The notes: a model not told the origin generated them from the letters alone. Positions 1 through 6,562 are shown, counted from the stretch's first letter. The stretch is DNA of 64,000 nt from Luteimonas arsenica (GCF_004352825.1 NZ_SJRW01000002.1:1-64000), one strand, 5' to 3'. Translations and numbers: made by a program.

Positions 1-112
1 CACTCGTAGCGTGCATGCGAAAGCTGCTCGGGATCATCAATGCCAGGCGGCGCGATGAGCTGCGGGCCGAGGGCATGGCAATGGCTTGAACGGCACGCTT
101 CAAGACAGTTGC
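1..112 (+). mobile_element. 3' end of an IS110-family insertion sequence, inserted in an attC
   Basis: The last 29 codons of a transposase of the IS110/IS1111 type run to position 89. They are followed by about 20 bases and then, abruptly, the body of an integron attC. Compared with the intact attC at 2614-2673, homology begins only around 111-112, and the outer GCCTAAC core and following bases are replaced. An IS of the IS1111-attC group, known to target attC sites, would give this picture. The other end of the element lies outside the window, so its length and termini cannot be stated. Confidence 0.65.
3..89 (+). CDS. IS110-family transposase, C-terminal fragment (cut by window start)
   Basis: The reading frame from base 3 to the TGA at 87-89 encodes a tail beginning LVACMRKLLGIINARRRDEL. 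The pattern 'LVACMRKLL..INA' is the usual C-terminus of IS110-family (DEDD) transposases, which move by a Holliday-junction-like mechanism. The N-terminal catalytic DEDD domain and the Ser-containing Transposase_20 region lie upstream of the window. Whether the full gene is intact cannot be judged here. Confidence 0.7.
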   Translation, partial: LVACMRKLLGIINARRRDELRAEGMAMA

Positions 113-162
113 TGAATTAAGCCGCGCCGCGAAGCGGCGTCGGCTTGAATGAATTGTTAGGG
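112..162 (-). repeat. attC site of cassette 7, outer half destroyed
   Basis: The sequence matches the other short attC sites from the 'gaattaagcc' arm to the GTTAGG core at 156-161. The opposite core (GCCTAAC in the intact sites) is missing, and IS110-type sequence runs into this point. The core ends in GTTAGGG rather than GTTAGGC. The loss of one core should abolish or strongly reduce recombination by the integrase at this site. Confidence 0.8.
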
Positions 163-617
163 CGCATGCTAGCGCGAACCACAGCTGCAAGTACCAGCTC
201 ACGCTGCCGGGTAGCCTCTTGCAGTTCACCACCATAGATGACCAGAAGCACATCCGAAGGCTGGGTGAGGCCAGTGGGTAGAAATGCCAAGCGCTCGTGG
301 ACAGAGTTGTCTCTTACTCCATAGAACCACGCAACCTTTCCTACTGGAGTTTCTGAGAATCCGGCAAAGCGGCTGTCATTGGGTAAGGACCAATGCCCAC
401 CAACGCGAATCTCTGCGGGAAGAAGGCCGGATTGGAGTGGTGTGAGAGTGCAAATCGTGTAGTCAGGCCCCAGCCGAGCCTGCACCGAGTAGCCGGAATC
501 CACAGGTAGCCGGGGGCAACTGAAATCATCGAATGCTCGCAGTACCGGAAACGTCGCATCGCCGGAGCGACTACAAGCGCAGAGAGCAAGCAGCAGGATG
601 GCGAGGATGTGTCTCAT
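117..617 (-). CDS. Integron cassette 7: putative lipoprotein of unknown function
   Basis: This is a protein of about 166 residues starting at an ATG at 617, just inside the cassette; an in-frame ATG at 629 lies in the attC and was not chosen. The N-terminus MRHILAILLLALCAC is a short lipoprotein-type signal with a cysteine near residue 15. The rest has no motif I recognise. The frame runs on into its own attC, so the last residues (about SFKPTPLRGAA) are encoded by attC sequence, and the stop at 117-119 lies inside the damaged attC. The gene is visibly less GC-rich than the chromosomal genes beyond 4 kb, as expected for a captured cassette. Transcription would come from the integron Pc promoter far to the right or from an internal promoter. 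Confidence 0.6.
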   Translation of the reverse strand: MRHILAILLLALCACSRSGDATFPVLRAFDDFSCPRLPVDSGYSVQARLGPDYTICTLTPLQSGLLPAEIRVGGHWSLPNDSRFAGFSETPVGKVAWFYGVRDNSVHERLAFLPTGLTQPSDVLLVIYGGELQEATRQRELVLAAVVRASMRPNNSFKPTPLRGAA

Positions 618-620
618 GCG

Positions 621-680
621 CCCTAACACTTGAGTTAAGCCGTGCCGCGAAGCGGCATCGGCTTGAACGAATTGTTAGGC
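621..680 (-). repeat. attC site of cassette 6 (60 bp)
   Basis: The site is bounded by CCCTAAC at 621-627 and GTTAGGC at 674-680. The interior is a near-palindrome around 'gccgcgaagcggc', which would fold into the hairpin that integron integrases recognise on one strand. The arms match the other short attC sites with a few changes, so the arrays share one attC type. Confidence 0.88.
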
Positions 681-686
681 GGCTCC

Positions 687-1073
687 TTAGTTGTCAACGT
701 TAGTGACCTTGACGTGGATGACGCATACCCCGCGCGCCACTAGGAAACCGCCGAACCCCCAAAAGCTGCCGCCAGGAAGCTCGGAACTGAAATAGAACTC
801 ATGCACCTGATCATTACCCGCAATGCCGCGTAGAGCTGAAAGAGAGAACCGCTGTATTGCCTCAGCGTCTTGCGCGGAGTATGGCGCAGAGACCGACATA
901 CGCTCGCCGATCTGCTCAACGGTTCCGCCCGGGCACTCGTCCGTCGGGACGACTTGGCTCCGGAAGTCGCCATACCAAGTGGCTGGCTGAGATGGCACAG
1001 CAGCAATCTCCTCGGCAGCGACGGCTAAGCTGCTGAGGAACACTATGAGAAAGGCTGGGCGCTTCAAGAACAT
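687..1073 (-). CDS. Integron cassette 6: secreted protein of unknown function
   Basis: This is a 128-residue protein with a classical signal peptide (MFLKRPAFLIVFLSSLAVAA, cleavage likely after the Ala pair). The mature part has two cysteines (in 'DECPGG' and 'RGVCVI') that could form a disulphide, and a Gly/aromatic-rich C-terminal half. I do not recognise a family. The ATG at 1073 lies 11 bases from the attC core of the neighbouring cassette. Unlike most of its neighbours, the stop codon (687-689) falls just before its own attC rather than inside the core. Confidence 0.6.
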   Translation of the reverse strand: MFLKRPAFLIVFLSSLAVAAEEIAAVPSQPATWYGDFRSQVVPTDECPGGTVEQIGERMSVSAPYSAQDAEAIQRFSLSALRGIAGNDQVHEFYFSSELPGGSFWGFGGFLVARGVCVIHVKVTNVDN

Positions 1074-1083
1074 TCGCAGAGCC

Positions 1084-1195
1084 GCCTAACGCCTAAGTTA
1101 AGCCGAGACGCGTAGTGGAGCGAAGCACATGGCAAGCTGTACCTGCCATGTGGTTTGCGTAACGAAGCGGCTTCGGCTTGAACGCATTGTTAGGC
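1084..1195 (-). repeat. attC site of cassette 5, long form (112 bp)
   Basis: Cores are GCCTAAC at 1084-1090 and GTTAGGC at 1189-1195. Compared with the 60-bp sites, the centre is expanded and carries a second dyad, CACATGGCA...TGCCATGTG. This gives a longer folded arm or a branched hairpin. The same expanded centre is in the attC at 2009-2120. Confidence 0.88.
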
Positions 1196-1534
1196 CGCGC
1201 GCCGCGTAAGTGACGGCACGTCAGAAGCGTGCACCAGCTCCCCAGCCGAAGCCCTGAGTTCAACGTTCTTGAACTCTGCAACCATCCGGGAGAAGTGCAG
1301 AAACTCACGAAGTGGCGTGGGCGCGACGATAGCTGAAAGAAGAAGAGGAAGCGTGAACGCCCAAGGCGAAACCGGCCCGTCTCCAAGGTAGCCAATGCAA
1401 ATCGGCACCAAGCCGCAGGCAGCCATGAACGACACCAACTTCACTCCGTGCCAAATCCAGAAGTGGCGCCACTCTGTCGCGGTAGCCAACCCCTCACGGA
1501 TATCTTCGACTGTCAGTACTCTTGTAGGGTCCAC
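1190..1534 (-). CDS. Integron cassette 5: small membrane protein of unknown function
   Basis: This is a 114-residue protein with a GTG start at 1534, five bases from the neighbouring attC core. Two hydrophobic stretches (about residues 32-50 and 58-75) look like transmembrane helices, with a charged N-terminus and a soluble C-terminal tail. The TAA stop uses the TTA of the attC core GTTAGGC, so gene and attC overlap. No family is recognised. An opposite-strand frame over the same bases has no supporting feature. Confidence 0.55.
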   Translation of the reverse strand: MDPTRVLTVEDIREGLATATEWRHFWIWHGVKLVSFMAACGLVPICIGYLGDGPVSPWAFTLPLLLSAIVAPTPLREFLHFSRMVAEFKNVELRASAGELVHASDVPSLTRRAA

Positions 1535-1538
1535 AGCG

Positions 1539-1598
1539 GCCTAACACCAGAATTAAGCCGTGCCGCGAAGCGGCATCGGCTTGAATGAATTGTTAGGC
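1539..1598 (-). repeat. attC site of cassette 4 (60 bp)
   Basis: Cores are GCCTAAC at 1539-1545 and GTTAGGC at 1592-1598. The central dyad is around 'gccgcgaagcggc'. It is the short form, almost identical to the sites at 621, 2614 and 3139. Confidence 0.88.
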
Positions 1599-1991
1599 GC
1601 CAATCTGAGTGAAGTCAGCGCCGGTGTCGTATCTTAGCGTCAGCTCTTTGCCACCACTGAACAAGAATTTTGCCGAGACATCTCCATGCTCCGTTGAACT
1701 GTAAGAGACATTCTCTAGCCGCTGTCCCACGATGCCGGGAAGGTCAGTCAGGTGGTTGATTAAGAGGCCGTAATCAAGTGTCGCGTTGATCGGCGATTCT
1801 GGAGCTTGCCCGGACCGCCAGAATACTGTGTACGTTTCGAAATAGATTCGGTGCCACACGCCATCAAAGCAGAAGAACACGACGTTAGCTGGGTCCGCGA
1901 TGCGTGCCCCCTCGTAGAAGTGCTGCACCGCGAGCCCAGTGCAGACCTTTCCGCTCAGCTCTGGCTCGATGCCATTGATGTGAAAGCTCAT
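1593..1991 (-). CDS. Integron cassette 4: hypothetical protein
   Basis: This is a 132-residue protein read from the ATG at 1991 (MSFHINGIEPELSG). The frame is open further upstream, but that part lies in the neighbouring attC and is unlikely to be translated. It is soluble, rich in aromatic residues, with no signal peptide or transmembrane segment; the alternation of beta-prone segments suggests a beta-rich fold. The stop codon is inside the attC core at 1593-1595. Function unknown. Confidence 0.55.
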   Translation of the reverse strand: MSFHINGIEPELSGKVCTGLAVQHFYEGARIADPANVVFFCFDGVWHRIYFETYTVFWRSGQAPESPINATLDYGLLINHLTDLPGIVGQRLENVSYSSTEHGDVSAKFLFSGGKELTLRYDTGADFTQIGA

Positions 1992-2008
1992 AGAGATGTC
2001 TGTTTGGC

Positions 2009-2120
2009 GCCTAACACCTAAGTTAAGCCGCGCCGCAGCGGGGCGTGAAGCACATGGCAAGCTGTACCTGCCATGTGGTTTGCGCCCCGATGCGGTGTCG
2101 GCTTGAACGCATTGTTAGGC
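2009..2120 (-). repeat. attC site of cassette 3, long form (112 bp)
   Basis: Cores are GCCTAAC at 2009-2015 and GTTAGGC at 2114-2120. The enlarged centre contains the dyad CACATGGCA...TGCCATGTG, also seen at 1084-1195. The two long sites are closely related to each other and alternate with short sites along the array. Confidence 0.88.
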
Positions 2121-2603
2121 CGCTCCTAAGGGAAGCGACCGTAAACGAACATCTGACGCCTCAATTAGCCACGTTGCATGCGCACCTGGAGGGCCAGCCC
2201 ACTCGATCTCATGCACCACGTTCCCAGCCTTATTGAGGGTCAACTCACTGTACCGCCAATCATAGTGGCCGCCGGACGCTACTGGATTGGTCATGGTGTA
2301 TGAGTAGACCCTAGGATAAAACAGCTCCAGGTAGCGGTCGTGGCACGCGCCAAGAAGACGAACACGCAAGCTAAGGTGGCGGATCTGGCGCCGCTTGCCC
2401 CTCGCTGGCTCCTCAAAGCGAGCCCACTCCAGCCATGCATCATGTGGACAGCGGCGATCGGCCGCATTAAGCAGCGGTCCGGAGGCGAGCTTAAAGGCAG
2501 AGACGGGAAAGCGATCTTTATTGCGCTCTAAGTACCTGCCATAACGCTTGAATGGCAGGCTTGGGTCGCCGTCTGAGTGAAGTTGCTCGGTGAGTACGTA
2601 CAT
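2115..2603 (-). CDS. Integron cassette 3: hypothetical protein
   Basis: This is a 162-residue soluble protein starting at the ATG at 2603. It is rich in Arg, Trp and Tyr, with two cysteines, and the C-terminal half ('GHYDWRYSELTLNKAGNVVH') reads as beta strands. There is no signal peptide, no transmembrane segment and no family I can name. The stop codon is formed by the attC core. It could be an accessory stress, toxin or immunity protein, as many cassette genes are, but nothing in the sequence proves this. Confidence 0.55.
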   Translation of the reverse strand: MYVLTEQLHSDGDPSLPFKRYGRYLERNKDRFPVSAFKLASGPLLNAADRRCPHDAWLEWARFEEPARGKRRQIRHLSLRVRLLGACHDRYLELFYPRVYSYTMTNPVASGGHYDWRYSELTLNKAGNVVHEIEWAGPPGAHATWLIEASDVRLRSLPLGAA

Positions 2604-2613
2604 TAGAAGAGAG

Positions 2614-2673
2614 GCCTAACGCCTGAATTAAGCCGCGCCGCGAAGCGGTGTCGGCTTGAATGAATTGTTAGGT
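2614..2673 (-). repeat. attC site of cassette 2 (60 bp)
   Basis: Cores are GCCTAAC at 2614-2620 and GTTAGGT at 2667-2673, with the usual central dyad. The last base of the core is T instead of C, which fits the varying junction base carried by each cassette. Confidence 0.88.
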
Positions 2674-3135
2674 GACATTAACCGAAGATTCCCTCAACAC
2701 GCTCTCGCATGCTGCGTCTGCCTTCAAGAGTGCTTCGATAACCTCTAGAGCCTGCTTATGTAGTTCGAGGAATGAGTCTCGTATCTCAAGCTCCGCTGAT
2801 TGAACTTCGTCGTAAGCAGCAATTGAGTTGCTTGCAACAGCCGCCTCGTGTTTCTGAGAGAGCGCCTTTAGAGCGTGTGGCAATCCACGCTCCAGGGCCT
2901 GTATGAGTTCATCAGCGCTTCTGATTGAAATCAGCAGCTGCACAAGCGCTTCATTGCCATCACGTGGTTCAGCGAGAAGCTTATCCCTGCTGCGAAAAGC
3001 GAGGCTCCTGCACTTATCAACCAGCTGCATTTCTATAGCGATCTTGTCCGACGCCTGCTGGCGCTGGAGACCCGCTGCTTGCGCCGCCCGCTTGCTCTTC
3101 TTGAGTGCTTTAGGTTCAAAGAAAGAGAACACCAT
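2668..3135 (-). CDS. Integron cassette 2: predicted alpha-helical protein of unknown function
   Basis: This is a 155-residue protein starting at the ATG at 3135, four bases from the neighbouring attC. It begins MVFSFFEPKALKKSKR and is then dominated by Ala, Glu, Leu, Gln and Lys with heptad-like spacing, so one or more long helices or a coiled coil are likely. No membrane segment or signal peptide is seen. The stop codon lies in the attC core at 2668-2670. No family is recognised. Confidence 0.55.
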   Translation of the reverse strand: MVFSFFEPKALKKSKRAAQAAGLQRQQASDKIAIEMQLVDKCRSLAFRSRDKLLAEPRDGNEALVQLLISIRSADELIQALERGLPHALKALSQKHEAAVASNSIAAYDEVQSAELEIRDSFLELHKQALEVIEALLKADAACESVLRESSVNVT

Positions 3136-3138
3136 GTC

Positions 3139-3198
3139 TCCTAACGCCTGAATTAAGCCGCGCCGCGAAGCGGCGTCGGCTTGAATGAATTGTTAGGC
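3139..3198 (-). repeat. attC site of cassette 1 (60 bp)
   Basis: Cores are TCCTAAC at 3139-3145 and GTTAGGC at 3192-3198, with a perfect central dyad around 'gccgcgaagcggc'. This is the attC of the cassette nearest the integrase and hence the most recently inserted one under the usual attI-first model. Confidence 0.88.
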
Positions 3199-3549
3199 CC
3201 GCCAGACATTGAGGCCACTCATGCCCAAGAGCCAGTAAGTCACCAGAACTACCGCCGCAACCCACATGGCCAGGTAAGACAGGCCCTTAGCGCGAGGTGC
3301 GGCGCGACGCTTGGCAAGTCGATTGAACCACAGAGCAGATCCAAAGGTGGCCGCGAGCAAACCGGTGAAGAGGAAACCGGTTTTAAGACTGAGTGTGATA
3401 TAGCCAGCATCCGAGTAGCCCGCGAACTTGCACCACTGCAGAATGGCAGCGATGAGCCGCTCAACAACGGGAACCGAGAGTGCAAAGGCAGCGGCAAGTG
3501 CCGCACCAGAGGCAAGGCTAAGCGCTTTGTTGGACTCGCGACTTTGCAT
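3193..3549 (-). CDS. Integron cassette 1: membrane protein of unknown function
   Basis: This is a 118-residue protein with an ATG at 3547-3549, only eight bases from the attI/cassette junction, so it has almost no leader of its own. Three hydrophobic segments are visible (about residues 11-28, 52-72 and 90-108), separated by basic loops such as 'NRLAKRRAAPRAKG'. The stop codon overlaps its attC core. It should be the cassette best expressed from Pc because it is first in line. No family recognised. Confidence 0.6.
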   Translation of the reverse strand: MQSRESNKALSLASGAALAAAFALSVPVVERLIAAILQWCKFAGYSDAGYITLSLKTGFLFTGLLAATFGSALWFNRLAKRRAAPRAKGLSYLAMWVAAVVLVTYWLLGMSGLNVWRA

Positions 3550-3556
3550 GATGCGG

Positions 3557-3721
3557 GCCTAACACTAAGTAGATTCCAAAAGCGGAATGTAGCAGGTAGC
3601 TCCTCGCACCACCCGCTCTCCCTTGGTCAGGGAAATCCCACACAGAATCACGGCTTTATCGCCTGTCGCGGCGCGGCGGGAGCGGTAATGCTGTCGTGGA
3701 ATACCCCGTGGATGAGGCGGT
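3557..3721 (-). other. Candidate attI site and cassette promoter (Pc) region
   Basis: The first cassette joins flanking DNA at a GTTAGGC core read on the minus strand (3557-3563). Between there and the integrase start there is no open cassette gene. By position this segment must hold attI and the leftward Pc promoter. A small dyad (ATTCC...GGAAT, 3573-3588) lies next to the junction and could be part of an integrase-binding region. I could not pick out a convincing -35/-10 pair or a LexA box by eye. Confidence 0.55.
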
Positions 3722-4792
3722 ATGCCATACCGGGCCAAGGATAAGGCGGTAATCGGAGCTGCCAAGGACGGCAGCGCTTCCTGGGGCGGTGGCGGTGGCG
3801 CCGCCGCCGGAGGCGGCGGGGCCGATGTGCCCCACTCTCCCCGCCTGCTCGACCAGATCCGCATCCGCTGCCGGATGAAGCATTACAGCATCCGCACCGA
3901 GCGCGCCTACGTCGGTTGGGCACGGCGCTTCATCCTCGCCAACGGCCGTCGCCATCCGCGCGATCTGGGCCTGGCGGAGGTCGAGGCTTTCCTGTCGTCG
4001 CTTGCGGTGCGCGACAACGTCGCGGCCAGCACGCAGAACCAGGCGCTGTCGGCGCTGCTGTTCCTCTACAAGGAAGTACTCGGGCTGGAACTGCCCTGGG
4101 TCGGGTCGGTCACGCGCGCGAAGCGGCCGCAGCGCTTGCCGGTCGTGCTCACTCATGCGGAGGTGCGGGCGCTGCTCGCGCTCATGGACGGGCAGCTCAA
4201 TCTGATGGCGTCGCTGCTTTACGGGGCGGGCATGCGGCTGATGGAGGCGGTGCGGCTGCGCACCAAGGATGTGGACTTCGGGCGCCGGGAGATCGTGGTG
4301 CGCAACGGCAAGGGCGGCAAGGATCGGCGGGTGCCGCTGCCGCGCAAGCTCGAGGCCGGTCTGGAGGCCCAGGTCGAGCGCGTCCGGGTGCTGCATGCGC
4401 GTGATCTGATGGAGGGCTTCGGCGAGGTCTGGCTGCCGCATGCGCTGTCGCGGAAGTATCCGTCGGCAGCGCGCGAGTTCGGTTGGCAGTGGATGTTCCC
4501 GGCGCGGCAGCTGTCGGTGGATCCGCGATCGGGGACGAAGCGGCGCCACCACGTCGACGAGGCGGTGCTGCAGCGCGCGGTCAAGGCGGCACGGGTCGCG
4601 GCGGGCATCGACAAGCCGGCCACCTGCCACACGCTGCGTCATTCCTTCGCCACCCACCTGCTGGAGTCGGGCCACGACATCCGCACGGTGCAGGAGCTGC
4701 TCGGGCACAAGGATCTCGCCACCACGCAGATCTACACGCACGTGCTCGGCCGCGGCGCGGGCGGGGTGCTGAGTCCGCTCGACCGGGACTGA
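3722..4792 (+). CDS. intI: Integron integrase (tyrosine recombinase IntI)
   Basis: This is a 356-residue tyrosine recombinase that inserts and excises cassettes at attI and attC. The N-terminal SAM-like DNA-binding domain (about residues 40-125) is followed by the catalytic domain. Catalytic residues can be placed at Arg172 (in GAGMRLMEA), His303 and Arg306 (in HTLRHSFATH), His329 (LLGHKD) and Tyr338 (IYTHV). The stretch at about 245-277 (ALSRKYP...DPRSG, then RRHH) is the extra segment that separates IntI from XerC/XerD. It is transcribed away from the array, the normal arrangement. The chosen ATG gives a Gly/Ala-rich N-terminal extension of about 30 residues compared with class 1 IntI, so the true start may be further in. 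No frameshift or missing catalytic residue is seen, so it appears functional. Confidence 0.93.
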   Translation: MPYRAKDKAVIGAAKDGSASWGGGGGAAAGGGGADVPHSPRLLDQIRIRCRMKHYSIRTERAYVGWARRFILANGRRHPRDLGLAEVEAFLSSLAVRDNVAASTQNQALSALLFLYKEVLGLELPWVGSVTRAKRPQRLPVVLTHAEVRALLALMDGQLNLMASLLYGAGMRLMEAVRLRTKDVDFGRREIVVRNGKGGKDRRVPLPRKLEAGLEAQVERVRVLHARDLMEGFGEVWLPHALSRKYPSAAREFGWQWMFPARQLSVDPRSGTKRRHHVDEAVLQRAVKAARVAAGIDKPATCHTLRHSFATHLLESGHDIRTVQELLGHKDLATTQIYTHVLGRGAGGVLSPLDRD

Positions 4793-4807
4793 CGCGCAGC
4801 GGCCTCC

Positions 4808-5287
4808 CTACCCCGCCGGCAGCGGTAGCCCGCGCATCGCCTTGACCGTGCGCAGCACGAAGCTGGAGTTCACGTCGCCCACGCCGGGTCGCGCCAGCAC
4901 GCGGTCGAGCAGGAAGCTGGAGAAGTGCTCCAGGTCGGCGGCCACCACCTGCAGCAGGTAGTCCATGTCGCCGGTCAGGGCATGGCAGGCCACCACCTCG
5001 TCCCAGTCGTTGACGCTGCCGGCGAAGTCGGCGACGGCGGCGGCATCGTGGTGGTTCAGGCGGATGCGGACGAAGGCGGTCAGGCCCAGGCCGATCCGTT
5101 CGGGGTCGACTTCGGCGCGGTAGCCGGCGATCACGCCGCCGCGTTCAAGCCGCTGCACTCGGCGCAGGCAGGCCGATGGGGAGAGGTGCACGCGCTCGGC
5201 CAGCTCGGCATTGCTCAGGCGGCCCTGGCGCTGGAGCTCGGCCAGCAGCTGCAGGTCGATGCGATCCAGCGTGTCTGCGGCGGGCAT
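4808..5287 (-). CDS. Lrp/AsnC-family transcriptional regulator
   Basis: This is a 159-residue regulator. Residues about 7-60 form the AsnC-type helix-turn-helix ('LDRIDLQLLAELQRQGRLSN', then 'VHLSPSACLRRVQRLE'), and about 70-150 form the RAM ligand-binding and oligomerisation domain with the typical 'GDMDYLLQV' turn. Such proteins sense amino acids and act as dimers to octamers. It is divergent from phhA, and in related bacteria an Lrp-type regulator at this place is associated with aromatic amino acid catabolism, so control of phhA is likely but inferred. The ATG at 5287 fits the family N-terminus. Its 3' end is 15 bases from the end of intI. Confidence 0.9.
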   Translation of the reverse strand: MPAADTLDRIDLQLLAELQRQGRLSNAELAERVHLSPSACLRRVQRLERGGVIAGYRAEVDPERIGLGLTAFVRIRLNHHDAAAVADFAGSVNDWDEVVACHALTGDMDYLLQVVAADLEHFSSFLLDRVLARPGVGDVNSSFVLRTVKAMRGLPLPAG

Positions 5288-5300
5288 GGGATGTCTCCGG

Positions 5301-5372
5301 CAATCTTGCGCAACAATATTGCGCCATCTGGCGCCCGACAGGCAACAATCGCAACCATCTTGCGTGCTTCTG
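5301..5372. promoter_or_regulatory. Candidate Lrp-type operator cluster in the regulator/phhA divergent region
   Basis: The 321-bp gap between the Lrp-type regulator and phhA has no gene. Its regulator-proximal part is AT-richer and contains a dyad TTGCGCAACAATATTGCGC (5306-5324), followed by further CAACAATCGCAA and ATCTTGCG half-sites to about 5372. Such repeated, phased dyads with an AT centre are typical of Lrp-family binding regions. The remaining 240 bases up to phhA are GC-rich leader in which I see nothing clear. Confidence 0.5.
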
Positions 5373-5608
5373 TCGTTAGAGTCGATGGTCAGGGGTGCAG
5401 CGGCGCACGAAACATGCGTCCAGCCAACACCAAGGGGCGGCGGCCGTTTCGATGCTCCGTCCCGCCGGGGCCTCCCCGGTCACGTCACGTGCCGGCCATC
5501 TGCGGGACACCTCGCGGTCCCACCGTCGCCGGTATCCGGGTCGGGACCCGCCGCACGGCCGCTCCGCGACCGCACCCCTGCACCACCATCACCATTCCGG
5601 AGTCCACC

Positions 5609-6511
5609 ATGTCCGCCCAGGCCCCCACCGCACCCCGCCGCGTCGAGAACATCCACACCGACAAGGGCAAGGTACCGGTCTATGCCACCGGCGTGGTCGA
5701 CCAGAACTGGGCCGGCTACACCGCCGAGGACCACGCCACCTGGGCGACGCTGTTCGAGCGCCAGCGCAAGCTGCTGGTCGGCCGCGCCAGCGGGGAGTTC
5801 CTGCGCGCGCAGGACGCGATGGGGATGACGCCCGACCGGATCCCGAAGTACGAGGACCTCAACGCGGTGTTGGAGCCGGCCACGGGCTGGCGCCTGATCG
5901 GGGTCGAGGGCCTGCTGCCGGAGCTCGACTTCTTCGACCACCTGGCCAACCGTCGCTTCCCGGTGACCTGGTGGATCCGCCGCCCGGACCAGATCGACTA
6001 CATCGAGGAGCCCGATCTCTTCCACGACCTCTTCGGCCACGTGCCGCTGCTGATGAACCCGGTGTTCGCCGACTACATGGCGGCCTACGGGCGCGGCGGG
6101 GTCAAGGCGCATGCGATCGGGCCGGACGCGCTGCAGAACCTGACGCGGCTGTACTGGTACACGGTGGAGTTCGGCCTGATCCGCGAAGCCGACGGCCTGC
6201 GCATCTACGGCAGCGGCATCGTGTCCTCGAGCGGCGAGTCGGTGCACAGCCTCGAGTCCGCCGCGCCCAACCGCATCGGCTTCGATCTGGAGCGCATCAT
6301 GCGCACGCGCTACCGCATCGACACCTACCAGAAGACCTATTTCGTCATCGACAGCTTCGAGCAGCTGATGGCGGCGACCGATCCGGACTTCACGCCGATC
6401 TATGCGCGCCTGGCCGAGCAGTCCTCGATCCCGGCCGGCACGGTGCTCGAATCCGACACCGTCTTCCAGCGCGGCACCGGCGAGGGCTGGGCCACCGACG
6501 GCGACGTCTGA
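5609..6511 (+). CDS. phhA: Phenylalanine 4-monooxygenase (phenylalanine hydroxylase)
   Basis: This 300-residue protein converts phenylalanine to tyrosine using O2 and tetrahydropterin. It matches the monomeric bacterial enzyme in length and lacks the N-terminal ACT regulatory domain of animal enzymes. The iron ligands are visible as the two His of 'FHDLFGHVPLL' and the Glu in 'YWYTVEFGL'. The frame is open far upstream, but the ATG at 5609 (MSAQAPTAP) is preceded by a purine-rich 'ccggag' and gives the expected length. No pterin-4a-carbinolamine dehydratase gene (phhB) follows, so that partner must be elsewhere. Control by the divergent Lrp-type regulator is likely. Confidence 0.95.
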   Translation: MSAQAPTAPRRVENIHTDKGKVPVYATGVVDQNWAGYTAEDHATWATLFERQRKLLVGRASGEFLRAQDAMGMTPDRIPKYEDLNAVLEPATGWRLIGVEGLLPELDFFDHLANRRFPVTWWIRRPDQIDYIEEPDLFHDLFGHVPLLMNPVFADYMAAYGRGGVKAHAIGPDALQNLTRLYWYTVEFGLIREADGLRIYGSGIVSSSGESVHSLESAAPNRIGFDLERIMRTRYRIDTYQKTYFVIDSFEQLMAATDPDFTPIYARLAEQSSIPAGTVLESDTVFQRGTGEGWATDGDV

Positions 6512-6534
6512 CCTCTCCTCGCCCGCCCCCGCCC

Positions 6535-6562
6535 CCTGCAGGAGCGGCTACAGCCGCGACCG
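6535..6562. repeat. REP-like element of xanthomonad type
   Basis: The sequence around the palindrome GCGGCTACAGCCGC (6544-6557), preceded by CAGGA and followed by GACC, matches the short 'GTAGGAGCGGCTNCAGCCGC' class of extragenic palindromes common in xanthomonads and pseudomonads. Only this single copy is seen in the window. It sits just after phhA. Confidence 0.65.

Noticed and set aside
2045..2531. Short plus-strand frames opposite cassette genes
   Set aside because: They overlap attC sites and the minus-strand cassette genes, without ribosome-binding sites or recognisable content.
100..3200. The regularly spaced repeats as a CRISPR array
   Set aside because: The repeats are 60 or 112 bp, hairpin-forming, bounded by GTTAGGC cores and separated by 350-550 bp genes; this is an integron cassette array. 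No cas genes are present.
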